In this document: positions 32,483-42,805 of the stretch, one piece after another | Layout: every line of letters starts with the position of its first letter | Numbering within the stretch: position 1 is the stretch's first letter | Assembly: GCA_037976565.1 (NCBI GenBank) | Contig: CP137681.1 | Location: 29,698,127-29,762,126 of the forward strand | Direction: 5' to 3' | From: Mesocentrotus franciscanus | Taxonomy: Eukaryota; Echinodermata; Echinoidea; Camarodonta; Strongylocentrotidae | DNA: 64,000 nucleotides | The notes under the pieces: generated by a model | The model's database searches: none | The model's input: the letters and a program-made list of their open reading frames with translations, nothing else | Told to the model about the DNA's origin: nothing | Made by a program: the position numbers and the translations under genes

Positions 32483-32800
32483 GTGAATACACCTTTTCAC
32501 GGTTAAGAGCGCCATCTTAATTTAAGATAAACAAACCATTGACCTCTAGAGGTCAGGGGTTTACGCGTAATTAAGATAGCGCCCATGCAAAAATGATGTG
32601 AGCGCATAGCGCAGGCAGTGATGTCATCAATGTTTTCAGATGCCTGCGCTGTGCGCTCACATCATATTTGCATGGTCGCTATCTTAATTACGCGTAAACC
32701 CCTGACCTCTAGAGGTCAATGGTTTGTTTTTATCTTAAATTAAGATGGCGCCCATGTCTGAGCATGCGCACTTTTGTAACCGTGAAAAGGTGTATTTCAC
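32483..32800. mobile_element. Long palindromic MITE (about 318 bp)
   Basis: Arms meet near 32633. Outer parts are GTGAATACACCTTTTCACGG and, inverted, GTGAAATACACCTTTTCACG; inner parts ACCTCTAGAGGTCAGGGGTT, TTACGCGTAATTAAGATAGC and TGCCTGCGCT pair almost perfectly. The left arm lacks about 22 bp found in the right arm. It could fold into a very long hairpin. Confidence 0.85.
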
Positions 32801-32867
32801 ATAGACAAAGCCCCGAACTGTCGAGGGGAGGGACAAGTAGACAAAAATTCCCCGACAAGCAAACACA

Positions 32868-33125
32868 CTTAAAGCTTACTTGTAGCTACTTGCTCCCTCT
32901 ATATATAAATTGTCTATATAGAGGGAGCAAGTAGCTACAAGTAGTGCAGTGGAGCTTTAAGTGTGTTTGCTTGTCGGAGAATTGCCTATAAGCGGTGCCG
33001 GTTGGTCCCCCATGATCCTCTTTTTCTTATGTTAATTGAGAGCTGAGTTGATGAGATAACCACCTGTCAGTGACCTCGCTGGGAGGTCTAATCCCTCCTG
33101 GCCAAACTAGTGCAGACGGGCTTTA
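32868..33125. mobile_element. MITE, copy 2 of the 10860-11042 family, with an added inverted arm
   Basis: Shares CATGATCCTCTTTTTCTTAT, GATGAGATAACCACCTGTCA and CCTGGCCAAACTAGTGCAGA with 10860-11042. Its left 110 bp form a hairpin (TTGTAGCTACTTGCTCCCTC and its complement), so part of the element is duplicated in inverted form. The matching outer arms ACAAGCAAACACACTTAAAG and its complement extend beyond the left end to about 32848. Confidence 0.75.
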
Positions 33126-33636
33126 AGAGAGAATAAACATGTATAATTAGCGCATCATAACTCTAGATGCAGGCCCCTGCTCCTGAATCCCCCTATAGTT
33201 GAACGAGATACATTTTGAACATAATAAGGGCTCGTAGATAATCCTCTTTCGTCATTGTTCCATAATAATATTAGAGTGCACAATATTATTGTTTAATGAA
33301 AATTAAATTGCTTCCATTAATTTGTAATACTATACTTGTGTTCAACCCAACCTCATTTTGAAGTGATATCTTAGTCTTCAGTTACTCCTTTTGTCATGCA
33401 TGATGACTAATAAATTTTCCAGTTGAAGAACAAATTGTTGGTTTGATGATGTTCCTTATGTATTGGGCCTATAAATATAAAGGGGAAAAAACTCCAAACA
33501 AATTGCTGCATTGTGGTTTTTTTCAGATCGCGGAGAAGATCAAAGAATAATTGTACATGGGCACTGCCTTATATAGCACCAGAGTTGAGAAAAATGTTGT
33601 TATTATAAGAAGATACAGGGACCAAGAGAAGAATCC

Positions 33637-33815
33637 AGGTCATTGGTGGGGCGTTCCCTTGTAGGGTGTGGCCACACGGCACTGATGTCCCTTGACAAGG
33701 CATTAATCTACACTTGTCACTCCATACCCAGGAGAGAAATTGGGACCTGGTAGAATGACCAAAGCATTTGTGTTAGTAATGGCAATATGACCTCGCGGTG
33801 ACATGGTCGGAATAC
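33637..33815 (-). mobile_element. SINE-like interspersed repeat, copy 3
   Basis: The reverse complement aligns with 490-625 and 1975-2215: CTCCTGGGTATGGAGTG, GTGTAGATTAATGCCTTG, GGGACATCAGTGCCGTG. Confidence 0.5.
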
Positions 33816-33893
33816 CCTCAAGGGAGTGGAGTTGGTGCACATTGTGCGTGAATAAATCAGATCATTAGAGACGGTTTTTCGTTATTATTAGTA

Positions 33894-33894
33894 T

Positions 33895-33931
<37 letters not shown>

Positions 33932-34018
33932 CGTCGTAGAAACATTATTATATATTATTATTATTATTATAATTGTTATTGTTATTATTATCATCATCAT
34001 CATCATCATCATCATTAT
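33894..34018. repeat. (AGT)n and (ATT)/(ATC)n microsatellites
   Basis: AGT/TAG triplets (33894-33931) followed by ATT/ATC triplets (33945-34015). Confidence 0.95.
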
Positions 34019-34140
34019 ACTCCTTGTGGACGGGCAATATAATACCATCCTATTCATTTGATTCTAGCAGAGAGAGAGGGGGGGAAAAGATCGGAGATTG
34101 ACTCAGGGAGAGAGAGAGAGAGAGAGAGAGGGTGTAGACG

Positions 34141-34429
34141 CAGTAGCGGATCCAGGGGGGCCGGGGGCCCGGGCCCCCTCCCCTAGAACGCAAAAAAGGT
34201 GAAAACACCCTTTTTTGTTAAAAAAAAGAAGAAGATGGGCCCCCTCCCCTGGCGCCCAAGGGGTGGAGGTTGGAAGAAAAAATTGCACTTTCTCCCCGTT
34301 GAGCAAAAAAAATAAATTGTGCTCACTACCCCCTTCCACAGTGAGCGAGCCGTCACGATTTTCAAATTTTCGCACGAAGTGGGCCCCTTTTTTGGCCCCC
34401 TCCCTTGCCGCCGGCTGGATCCGCTCCTG
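34141..34429 (+). mobile_element. hAT MITE family H, copy 3 (289 bp)
   Basis: Ends CAGTAGCGGATCCAGG and GGATCCGCTCCTG. The flanks TGTAGACG (34133-34140) and GGTAGACG (34430-34437) form a 7-of-8 target duplication. The body matches copy 1 in the same orientation. Confidence 0.85.
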
Positions 34430-34667
34430 GGTAGACGAGTGAATAAAGAGAGTGAGCTATAGGGGAGAGGGTAAGGAGGAGGAAGAGAGAGATCGAGAAG
34501 GTGGGATGGGTGGACGAGTGATTTAAAAGGAGGGAGGGAGAGGGGGAGAGGATGAAGAGAGGAGCATGGGCGGATACAACACATTAGAGAGAGAAAGGGG
34601 GAAGGAAGGGAGGGGCGAACGAGTGAATTAAAGAGAGAGGGAGAGAGAGAGAGGTAAGGGATGAACA

Positions 34668-34826
34668 GGGCCCCGTATTACAAAGAGTTGTTATCAATCG
34701 CAGCTTATTTGCGATTGATATCAATCGCAACTATGTACATAAGAGATAGGAGACTGCAAACTTGCGATTGATTGGAGGACTTACGATTGATTTGGATCAA
34801 TCGTAACTCTTTGTAAGACGGGGCCC
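34668..34826. mobile_element. MITE with GGGCCCCGT termini (159 bp)
   Basis: Ends GGGCCCCGTATTACAAAGAG and CTCTTTGTAAGACGGGGCCC are inverted with one or two mismatches. Internal TTGCGATTGAT units point both ways. A related fragment may lie at 11085-11410 (TTGCGATTGC... and GACGGGGCC), split by LINE tail sequence. Confidence 0.75.
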
Positions 34827-34911
34827 AGGTTGAACAATAAGTTGGTGTACCCATTGATGGGGTAGGCTACTCATTTTATGGAGTCATATAGGGAGGCTGA
34901 CAACGGGTTTA

Positions 34912-35063
34912 TGCCTCAGTCACACCTTTGAGTATTAAATTTGGAAATGATTTTCTGTTGTAAAGCAATGGTAATTCTTGATATCAAGAAATAGGAATAA
35001 ATGTTAAAAATACGCAGCAATATATACGCAAGCCAAATACGCAAAGGTGTGACTAAGGCATTA
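34912..35063. mobile_element. MITE with GCCTCAGTCACACC termini
   Basis: Ends ATGCCTCAGTCACACCTTTG and CAAAGGTGTGACTAAGGCAT are inverted. A partial copy lies at 59083-59165. Confidence 0.75.
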
Positions 35064-35329
35064 AGGAAGGCCTTGATCATTTGGCATACTCGGTGAATGA
35101 AACGTAATAAAAATGCAGTATTATATTACACTGTAGAACAAGTATTACAAATTTTAATCAAGTTGGTTAAAATTTTAATCAACCACAGATTACTATATGA
35201 ATCACTCAATTGTGGGATAAACTTTAACCAACGGCCCTGTGATTAAAATTTAAACTGTGGTTTATTAAAAATTGTTATTGTTTATTGGTTAAATGTATTT
35301 GCTCAATGTTGGTTATCGTATCCGGACAC

Positions 35330-35490
35330 CTTCCCCCTGGACATCCACCCCCCGGATAACCACCCCAGTCAACTAACCCCTAGGGCGACCACCCTCTAGG
35401 ACGACAACCCCCCGGGACAACTACCCCCAGACAACTACCCCGGACAACTACCCCCTAGGATAGTTGTCCGGGGGTAGTTGTCCTAGAGTA
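35330..35490. repeat. GGACAACTACCCC-type minisatellite element, copy 1
   Basis: Starts ATCCGGACACC, then CTGGACATCCACCCCCCGGA, then tandem variants of ACAACTACCCCC, and ends in an inverted copy GGGGGTAGTTGTCC. Its first part is the reverse complement of the end of the 38190-38475 element. Confidence 0.8.
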
Positions 35491-35811
35491 TGGTTTCTCT
35501 CTCTCTTCTCTCTTTCTTTTCTCTCTCTCTCTGCCTTTTTGCTCTCTCTTGATATCTATTTTTTCACTTCCCTGCTCCCTATCTCTCCAATTTTAAGATG
35601 AGATGATAATTGCTGGTAGCTTGGTTTTTTTTTCTTCTTCTTCAGTATTTACATGGATTATCAACAAAAATCCCAAACATAATTAATATATACCTTTAAT
35701 CTTTTGAATTAGAATTTTAAAATACAATTAAGACCAAGAATTAGCGTAAGGGTAGGCAGAAACCAATTAAATGAAAATGGTAACAATGAAAACCATTTGT
35801 AGACCTACGTC

Positions 35812-35958
35812 TAATGCTACGGTCACAAAGGTCCGTACGAACGATAATTTCGTACGAATCTCCCTGTTTTTCCATTGTCTTCCCGAATTTCCATTGTCTG
35901 AAAATCGTTCGTAAGGCGTTCGTAGCAGTTCGTAATGGCACTTGTGACCGAGGCTTAG
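35812..35958. mobile_element. Palindromic MITE
   Basis: TIRs TAATGCTACGGTCACAA and TTGTGACCGAGGCTTA. Internal TCGTACGAA and ATCGTTCGTAAGG motifs pair imperfectly. Confidence 0.65.
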
Positions 35959-36360
35959 GACTTCGAGGGAGAACAGAGCCATTATATTACTGGTTCTAAA
36001 TAGAGCAATCTTATCGTATATTCTTTGAATGATTGATTTGCCTATTTCTTAACCTTCATATGTATTGATCCGGATCGATCTATTCAGTTTTCCATCCATT
36101 CTGCTCTACAAATTGTAATTGATATAATTATCACAAAAGTAATTTTTAACAAAAAAAAACAGAAGGTTGAGCTCTGGTAAAGATGACAATATTTTTATTT
36201 AGTTTTATCAATCGTTTCAGGTAATTTTTTGGAGAAAAAAAAGCAAAATAGAAATGTCCCCTAAAAATGATTGCTCCTCGAATGCCCTCATACTCGAAAA
36301 ATGACGAGAAATAGTTGAAAAGATTGTGCAGAATGGTGATAGAATCCAACGACCGGGGGT

Positions 36361-36436
36361 AATAATAGTACTGTAAGCGCTTTGGTTAATTGATGATAAA
36401 GCGCTTGATAAGAAACAGGTATTATCATTATTATTT
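36361..36436 (+). mobile_element. LINE or SINE 3' end with (ATT)n tail
   Basis: GTAAGCGCTTTGG...AAAGCGCTTGATAAG followed by ATT units resembles the 3' end of the L2/CR1-like LINE at 18350-18410. No coding part. Confidence 0.45.
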
Positions 36437-37435
36437 ATTTTTTATACTATGAATTATCATGATTTTCTTTGTGTCTTCGAAATATCATTTAGGTAACAAA
36501 TATTGTAACGATTCTCAAATATTAAGGCATTTTAGAACCTATAGACAAAGAGATGAATTTGATGAAAGAATGAAAAATGATTAATAGAGAAACCAAGATG
36601 GGGTAGGCATATACTTTTTTATAATTCTGAACACAATGCATTGGTATGATTGGAAGGAGTGTTGTCAAAGTATCATTAAAATAATAAACGCAAGACATAT
36701 TATGTAGGCTTACTACAATACAATGATGACGTGAGCGCCCAAAGAAAATAGATGTTGTGAGTTCTTGTATAGCGCTATTAATGTCTGTCACACTTGACGC
36801 TCCTGGCGCTCCACAATTATTACCCTACATTGATCTCCGCCATACGTATTTCTTGTTTAGAAGGGTCATTTCAGATGGATGGACAAGTTTTTCATAATGG
36901 CCTTTGGAATGCAAAATCATGGATTTATCATGAAAAGATAATTATGTTGCATTTTATTACCTTGTCACGATATTCCCTACATTCCATACTGGAAACATGA
37001 CTTTGGTGATATGATATAATCAGGTAACAGACATTGTAACGATCCCTCATTATTACCTACATTAAAAAGCATTAAATCAACGTTTTGAATAGTCAGGGGA
37101 GACAGTGTTCGCAGTGGTAGATTTAACAATTTAAATATTTAGAAAATATGTTTCCATTTCCTTCTTAGTGTTAATTTTACAGTATAGTTGTATGTCGTAG
37201 GCTATCAAAAAGGAGGAAGCTATACATTGCATGAAAAATGAATTAAACATAAACTGAAATGGTCATTGTATACGTCAACTATACCACACACATGCAGTAT
37301 CTTCAAGTTGTACGTAATCTTGTCTTCTCAGACTTTGATTTTAAATCCATATTGATTGTTGTGTGTGTTTTTTCATGATTTAAAAAAAATTATATATAGA
37401 TTGAATTCATGAGATGAATAATTTTTCTTCTGTCC

Positions 37436-37765
37436 ATGTATAATTTGCAAATTTCTATATTTTGGCCTATTTTGACTTTGGAAAGGAACAATCTTTCTAC
37501 ATGGACATTATTGAACCAAACTCTCACAATGGCTCACGAGCTCATATACTACATGAATGACCCTGACATCAATGGCGAAGAAGAGCGAGAAAAACTTCGA
37601 GATATCAGGTACTTCAATGGCACCCTCTGCTGGGCTAAAGCGGACATTCCGAGTGCTATCGCTGTGATGACAGACTACGATCAAAGCAGCCGATCATTCG
37701 ACATCAAAGAAACCAATGAGATTTACAAACCCTTTCAATTGCTCATCATTAATGTAAATCCATGA
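37436..37765 (+). CDS. Unrecognised coding-like ORF (up to 109 codons), possible terminal exon
   Basis: Not recognised. From about 37490 the composition turns coding-like (GC-richer, balanced residues): TLTMAHELIYYMNDPDINGE, REKLRDIRYFNGTLCWAKAD, PSAIAVMTDYDQSSRSFD and NEIYKPFQLLIINVNP, ending in TGA. The N-terminal part before LERNN looks non-coding. A possible acceptor AAAG at about 37484 would make 37485-37765 a terminal exon, but the polypyrimidine tract is weak and no partner exon is seen. It lies 5.4 kb right of the IFI27-like gene on the same strand. It could also be a TE fragment or chance. Confidence 0.35.
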   Translation: MYNLQISIFWPILTLERNNLSTWTLLNQTLTMAHELIYYMNDPDINGEEEREKLRDIRYFNGTLCWAKADIPSAIAVMTDYDQSSRSFDIKETNEIYKPFQLLIINVNP

Positions 37766-37861
37766 TCATTTTTTGACAGAAAAGAGCCCGGTTGTCTATT
37801 GTTGAATTGGTTCAGTGTTGTCAACATTGTCATGTCAGATATGACGTGGTAAACCACCGCG

Positions 37862-37902
37862 TTGTTTGTTTGTTTGTTTGTGTTTGTGTGTGTGTGTGTT
37901 TT
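37862..37902. repeat. (TTTG)n/(TG)n microsatellite
   Basis: TTTG units changing to TG units. Confidence 0.9.
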
Positions 37903-38189
37903 GTTTTGTTTGGGGGGTCCTACGCGTATTCACTGAACTCTGTGTTATAAGATACCAAAATATGAAGGGTATTACACTTCATTATTACGTCATCATAATA
38001 AAATAAAAAAATCACCGCCGCGGTTTAGCCACGGCATAGCTGAACGAGGCTTTAAGAGACAGGGGGGCAGGTTAACTAATTAAAGTGAGCCTTCAAATTA
38101 ATTAAAGACATATTCAGTTGTAAATGTCGATGGTAGTATACTTAAATTTCCCACTCCCTACCACTTTTGATATACATGCCCTGCCTCGC

Positions 38190-38475
38190 TGTAGCTACCC
38201 CCTAGGACAACAAACCCCCGGACAACTACCCCCAGACAACTACCCCCGAGGACAACCATCCTCTAGGACAACTAACCCCCGGACAACTACCCCCCTACGA
38301 CAACTACCCCTTACGACAACTACCCCCTACGACAACCGGAGGATAGTTGTCCCTAGAGGGTGGTTGCCCTAGGCGGTAGTTATCCTAAGGGTAGTTGTCC
38401 TAGGGGGTAGTTGACTGGGGTGGTTATCCGGGGGGTGGATGTCCAGGGGATAGGTTTCCGGATACGGTTTTATGC
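38190..38475. repeat. GGACAACTACCCC-type minisatellite element, copy 2
   Basis: About ten tandem ACAACTACCCC-like units, then the arm reverses (GGTAGTTGTCCTAGG) and ends GGGTGGATGTCCAGGGG and CCGGATAC. The element is therefore a large imperfect palindrome built of short repeats. It is inverted relative to 35330-35490. Confidence 0.8.
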
Positions 38476-38816
38476 TCATATGTAGGTCTTTATACTCTTT
38501 TTCTTGTATATATTTGTTTTCCCTTTAATGTTTTTGTTGTTGATTTTTCTAATTTCTCGATATTATATGTCATGGTTGGTGCCCCAACCACAAGTTTGTA
38601 TTCAAACTTCTTTGGAGGCTCCTAACCCCATGTTTTTATATTTCCATGAATTATTGTATATGTATTTCAGTATATTGATGACTTAATTTCTTCATATTTT
38701 TTGTTCATAGGTGTTATTGACGATGATGAAGATCTATTATTCTGATATAGTTGACTGTGTGAACATAAATATGCCTTCAGTCGTGCATTTAATGTTTTGA
38801 GTGGGATTCGTTTATT

Positions 38817-38819
<3 letters not shown>

Positions 38820-38865
<46 letters not shown>

Positions 38866-38868
38866 GTA
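38820..38868. repeat. (TA)n microsatellite
   Basis: About 20 TA units. Confidence 0.97.
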
Positions 38869-39412
38869 TGTACCGTATGTAGAATGCAAAATATATATCT
38901 GTATTTCAAATATTTATTAAATCCTAATGAACAGAAATGGAATCCTAGTCTTCTGATAGTACAGATGATTGGTTATGTTATACTGTTCTCGTGGTGATAT
39001 TATAGGCCTTTATGTGTTCATTCATTCATTCATTTCATTTCATTCATTTTATTTTATTTCAACACGGATCACTTGCTTCAGCCAATGGCTGTTCTTCTGC
39101 AAGTCCGTGCATACATAATAAAAATCACATACAAAATATATACAATTCAAAATAAGAGGCAATACAAATTCAAACAATTACAACAGTAAAAGAAGAGCGG
39201 ATTTAAAATCAATTGAATACAATATAATGAAGATAAATGTAACGAGCGTGATGAACAACATAATATAATAATTAATAAATACAAATATAAAATGAAATAA
39301 AAGTAAAAGTTAAGTTAAAATTAGGAATTGAAAATTAACAATTGATATATATTTAAATGACCAAACTGGCAAACATTGATTATAACTATATTTAATGGGC
39401 AGCTAGTGTGAT

Positions 39413-39787
39413 CAGGGGCGGATCCAGCCGGCGGCAAGGGAGGGGGCCTAAAAAGGGGCCCACTTCGTGCGAAAATTTGAAAATCGTGCCGGTCGATTTT
39501 TCGCTCAGTGGGGTAGTGAGCAAAAAAATTTTGGCACCCGAAAATTTGTTTTCCTTCCGAGAAGGGTAATTTTTTTTTCACCACCACCCCCCCCCCTTGG
39601 GCGCCAGGGGTAGTGAGCACAATTTTTTTTTGGCACCTGAAATTTTTTTCCCTACGGAAGGGTTAATTTTTTTCCACCGCCACCCCCTTGGGCGCCAGGA
39701 GGGCCCAACTTCTTTTTTTCAAAAAAGGTGTTTTTACCTGTTTTTTTCTAGGGAGGGGCCCGGCCCCTGCCCCTGGATCCGCCACTG
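39413..39787 (-). mobile_element. hAT MITE family H, copy 4 (375 bp, perfect 8-bp TSD)
   Basis: Ends CAGGGGCGGATCCAGCCGG and GGATCCGCCACTG, flanked by AGTGTGAT at 39405-39412 and 39788-39795. This 8-bp duplication is the hAT hallmark and sets the superfamily for the whole group. Confidence 0.93.
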
Positions 39788-39835
39788 AGTGTGATTGCAC
39801 AGCATATTGCACTGATTGCGAACAAGAGGCATACC

Positions 39836-39978
39836 AGAGAGAGAGAGAGAGAGATAGAAAGATAGAGAGGGATAGGAAGAGAGATGTGAGGGAGAGGGAG
39901 AGAGAGAGAGAGAAGAAGAAGAGAGAGAGAGAGAGAGAGTTAGAGACAGAGCGAGAGAGAGAGAGAGAGAGTGAGAGA
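39836..39978. repeat. (GA)n-rich low-complexity tract
   Basis: GAGA and GAAA units inside the LINE fragment. Long Arg/Glu frames here are artefacts. Confidence 0.9.
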
Positions 39979-41859
39979 TGGAGAAAAGGAGTCAATACAA
40001 TACTATCTCACTCTACTGTCCAATTTGAAACTGTAAAAGCTCAAAGCTTTTACATCGTTAGGTAACTCATTCCATCGTTTTGCCCCTCTGTATTGCAGAC
40101 TTCTCTTTTTAAAGTTACTTTTAACCGGTGGTAGTTTGATTTTAAAATATGAATGTCTTAAAACATAATTACTGTTACTCAGCACTGGTCAGACTCCATT
40201 ACATTTAGAAACATGACTTTTTCGGTTTTTAGATATTTGCATTTTGTTGCCATGATAACCATGATAGCTTTCACTCCTATTTACCTTGATGTTGCTTGCT
40301 GTGAGATGAAATTAAAATGCACGTGATACACTTTAACAATGAGAGAATCCATTGTGATGGTTGTGCATTATGTTTTGAAACCAAATAATGCTATATGCGG
40401 TTGGAAGAAGGTTAGCAAAGAGGAACGATTTCCGAACAGTAGCTTGTTTTGTATGTTTATGGGTTAATGGCTGTATTATATTCAATAGACTTCTAATGTC
40501 TTTCTGTGAAGATATGTTGGAAATTTAGATACCGAAAATACACCCATAATAAATACAACCTAGCGATAAAGGGAGTTTGGTTTATAATGCTCATCAATGT
40601 ACTCTGACTATCGGCATTTTCGGGAGATTGTTTCTATCACATATTTTAGACAAACAGTTCAAATATAAATATTGTATAACCGTTAAAGTATTGGGTTTTA
40701 ATCCTTTCCACTTAATCCACAATCGTACACAAATAATTTGATTCGACTTTTACTAATAATTGCCCCACCCCCAGAAAAAAGGACATAAAATACCCCTAAA
40801 AAATGTATCTTTCACTGAACTGGAAACCTGCCAAAATGAAACAATTATTTATCAGCATTGGTAACAAATAGAAACGATGAGAAAGAATGGACGCCGTGTC
40901 GACTAGAATTGCAATGAAATTCATTGCATGAATCGTGCACGACATACTCATATTATCATAATCTATTCAATGAACCATGGCATGAACACCTCTATTAGTA
41001 TAATGAATGAAAACCAAATTCAATTCTACTATGATTAGGATAAGAAGGTGATCATAAACGCATGAATGTAGTGTTGAGAAAGCGCAAGCAAACAAACTAT
41101 TGAGGAAACGTCACCATATTTTAAAGTTTAAATGCGTATGACTGTCTTTTTTGAAATCGTAACGCTAGATGCCTTACATTCCTTACATTTTGAATTTCCC
41201 TGTAAGGGTCTTAGTTTGATATCCAATCAAGTTAGAGTGTTATATAAATAATTCATGTTTGCGAGTGCTTTAGTGAATATACACTGCACGCACATTAAGT
41301 TCACGAGAGATTTCAAAAATCCATTTTGGAGGAAGAATTTAGAAATGAAACTGATGATACCAAGGTGAACCGGTTTGCATCAAAATTACTTTACTTTTTT
41401 TTGTAATCCAACAATTATTTCCTTAAATTTTCTTGTACTTAGGTTTATTACAAATAAAGTATTTCTACTTCTTCAGATAGATTTTACTCTGTAAATATAA
41501 ATATGCGTTTATAGCAGCTTACTTTTAAGTATATTTTAATTTTAAAAAATTAACATGGGATTCTTTTTCCTGCATCGTGAAGAGTGCTAAATATAAAATC
41601 AATACAAATGTAAGGCTTATGTAGCGCATACTATGTTGCCATCTCTGTGATATAATTATATTTTTACTTAAATGATTATAGATCAAGACAAGACAAAAAT
41701 TATTTAATATGACAATTTGGAATATTTATGCTAACGTAATTAAACAAGTTAAGAAAATATGACTATGCATACATAATTGAAGAAAATGCTATGCTTAATT
41801 GAAGGAGAAAATATGACGTGACAAAATAGTACCTTAATAAATAACATAATGTTAACTGG

Positions 41860-42065
41860 AACTCAGTTACAAAAGGGAGGAGAAGATGTGCTTTTTAGAG
41901 ACTGCTTAAAATCGTTGCTGGAGGGTGCATCTCGGAGCTGGAGAGGAAGCACATTCCATAATGAAGGTGCTAGGTTGCTGAAGGCACGTTCCCACTAATA
42001 TCTAAATTCTGGGAGTTTTGAGCAGATTTATAGCGGTGGACTATAGATTCCTAACTGGGATATAT
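41860..42065 (-). pseudogene. LINE RT C-terminal remnant
   Basis: The minus strand gives WERAFSNLAPSLWNVLPLQL, RDAPSSNDFKQSLKS. This is the C-terminal motif (xRAFSxxAPxLWNxLP) of CR1/L2-like ORF2 proteins. Upstream codons are broken by stops. Confidence 0.6.
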
Positions 42066-42805
42066 AATTTGATGATGTCCGATATAAGTACGAAGCGTCA
42101 GTACCGTTAAGAATCTGTACCTGCATTTTAAATGGTCGATAATATATAGTACAGATGATAGGATATGCTAGAGTGTTTTCGTAGTAACAATACAGGCCTT
42201 TATGTGCTCAGCATCGGTCAAAACTCCGTTCTATTTACAAATATGACGTTTGGAATTCGAATATTGAATTTTGTTGCAAAACGTTCAAGATTGCTTTCAT
42301 TCCTACTTTGCTGTTGGTTACTGTGAAATTAAATGTAACTGTATGTGTTACATCTGAGAATCCAATTTAATGATTGTGGATTATGTTTTGAAACCAAATA
42401 AAGAAGAAGGTTAGCAAAGAGGAACGATTTCCAAACAAAATTTTGTTCTGCATGTTTATGGGTTCATGACTGTATGATATATTCGATGAACTGCTAATAT
42501 CTTCCAGTAAGAACACTGGTAATGTAAATACCGAAAATACACTCTTAAGAAATACAACCTAGCGATAGAGAGAGTTTTGTTAATGCTCATCAATGTACTC
42601 TGATTATCGATAATATGTCCGGGGGATTCATTCTATTACATATTAAGGCAAACACTGCCAATCTAAATATTGTATAACCGTCAAAGTATTGGGTTTTTAA
42701 TCATTTCCACTGAATCCGCTATCGTACACAAACAATATGATTTTTGTTTACTAATAGATACCCCCCAAAAGAAACCAATAGCCTGCCAAGATGAAACAAA
42801 TAACT

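Larger units (their letters stand above)
39017..40187 (-). mobile_element. 5'-truncated LINE, 3' end with (AATG)n tail
   Basis: On the minus strand a short C-terminal piece (KLPPVKSNFKKRSLQYRGAK, RWNELPNDVKALSFYSFKL; 40185-40020) is followed by a 3' UTR and ends in AATG/AAATG units (39017-39050). The C-terminal motif matches CR1-like proteins. It contains a hAT MITE and a (GA)n run. The homologous site in copy 2 of the duplication (about 42207) is empty. Confidence 0.7.
38945..41085. repeat. Segmental duplication, copy 1
   Basis: Matches 42140-44550 in order: AGTACAGATGAT, CAGGCCTTTATGTG, GTTTTGAAACCAAATAA, GGTTAGCAAAGAGGAACGAT, AACAAATAGAAACGA, TGATCATAAACGCATGAATG. It is split by a LINE fragment (39017-40187) that copy 2 lacks. 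Confidence 0.8.

Noticed and set aside
33894..34018. CRISPR-like or satellite array
   Set aside because: Simple triplet microsatellites without spacers.
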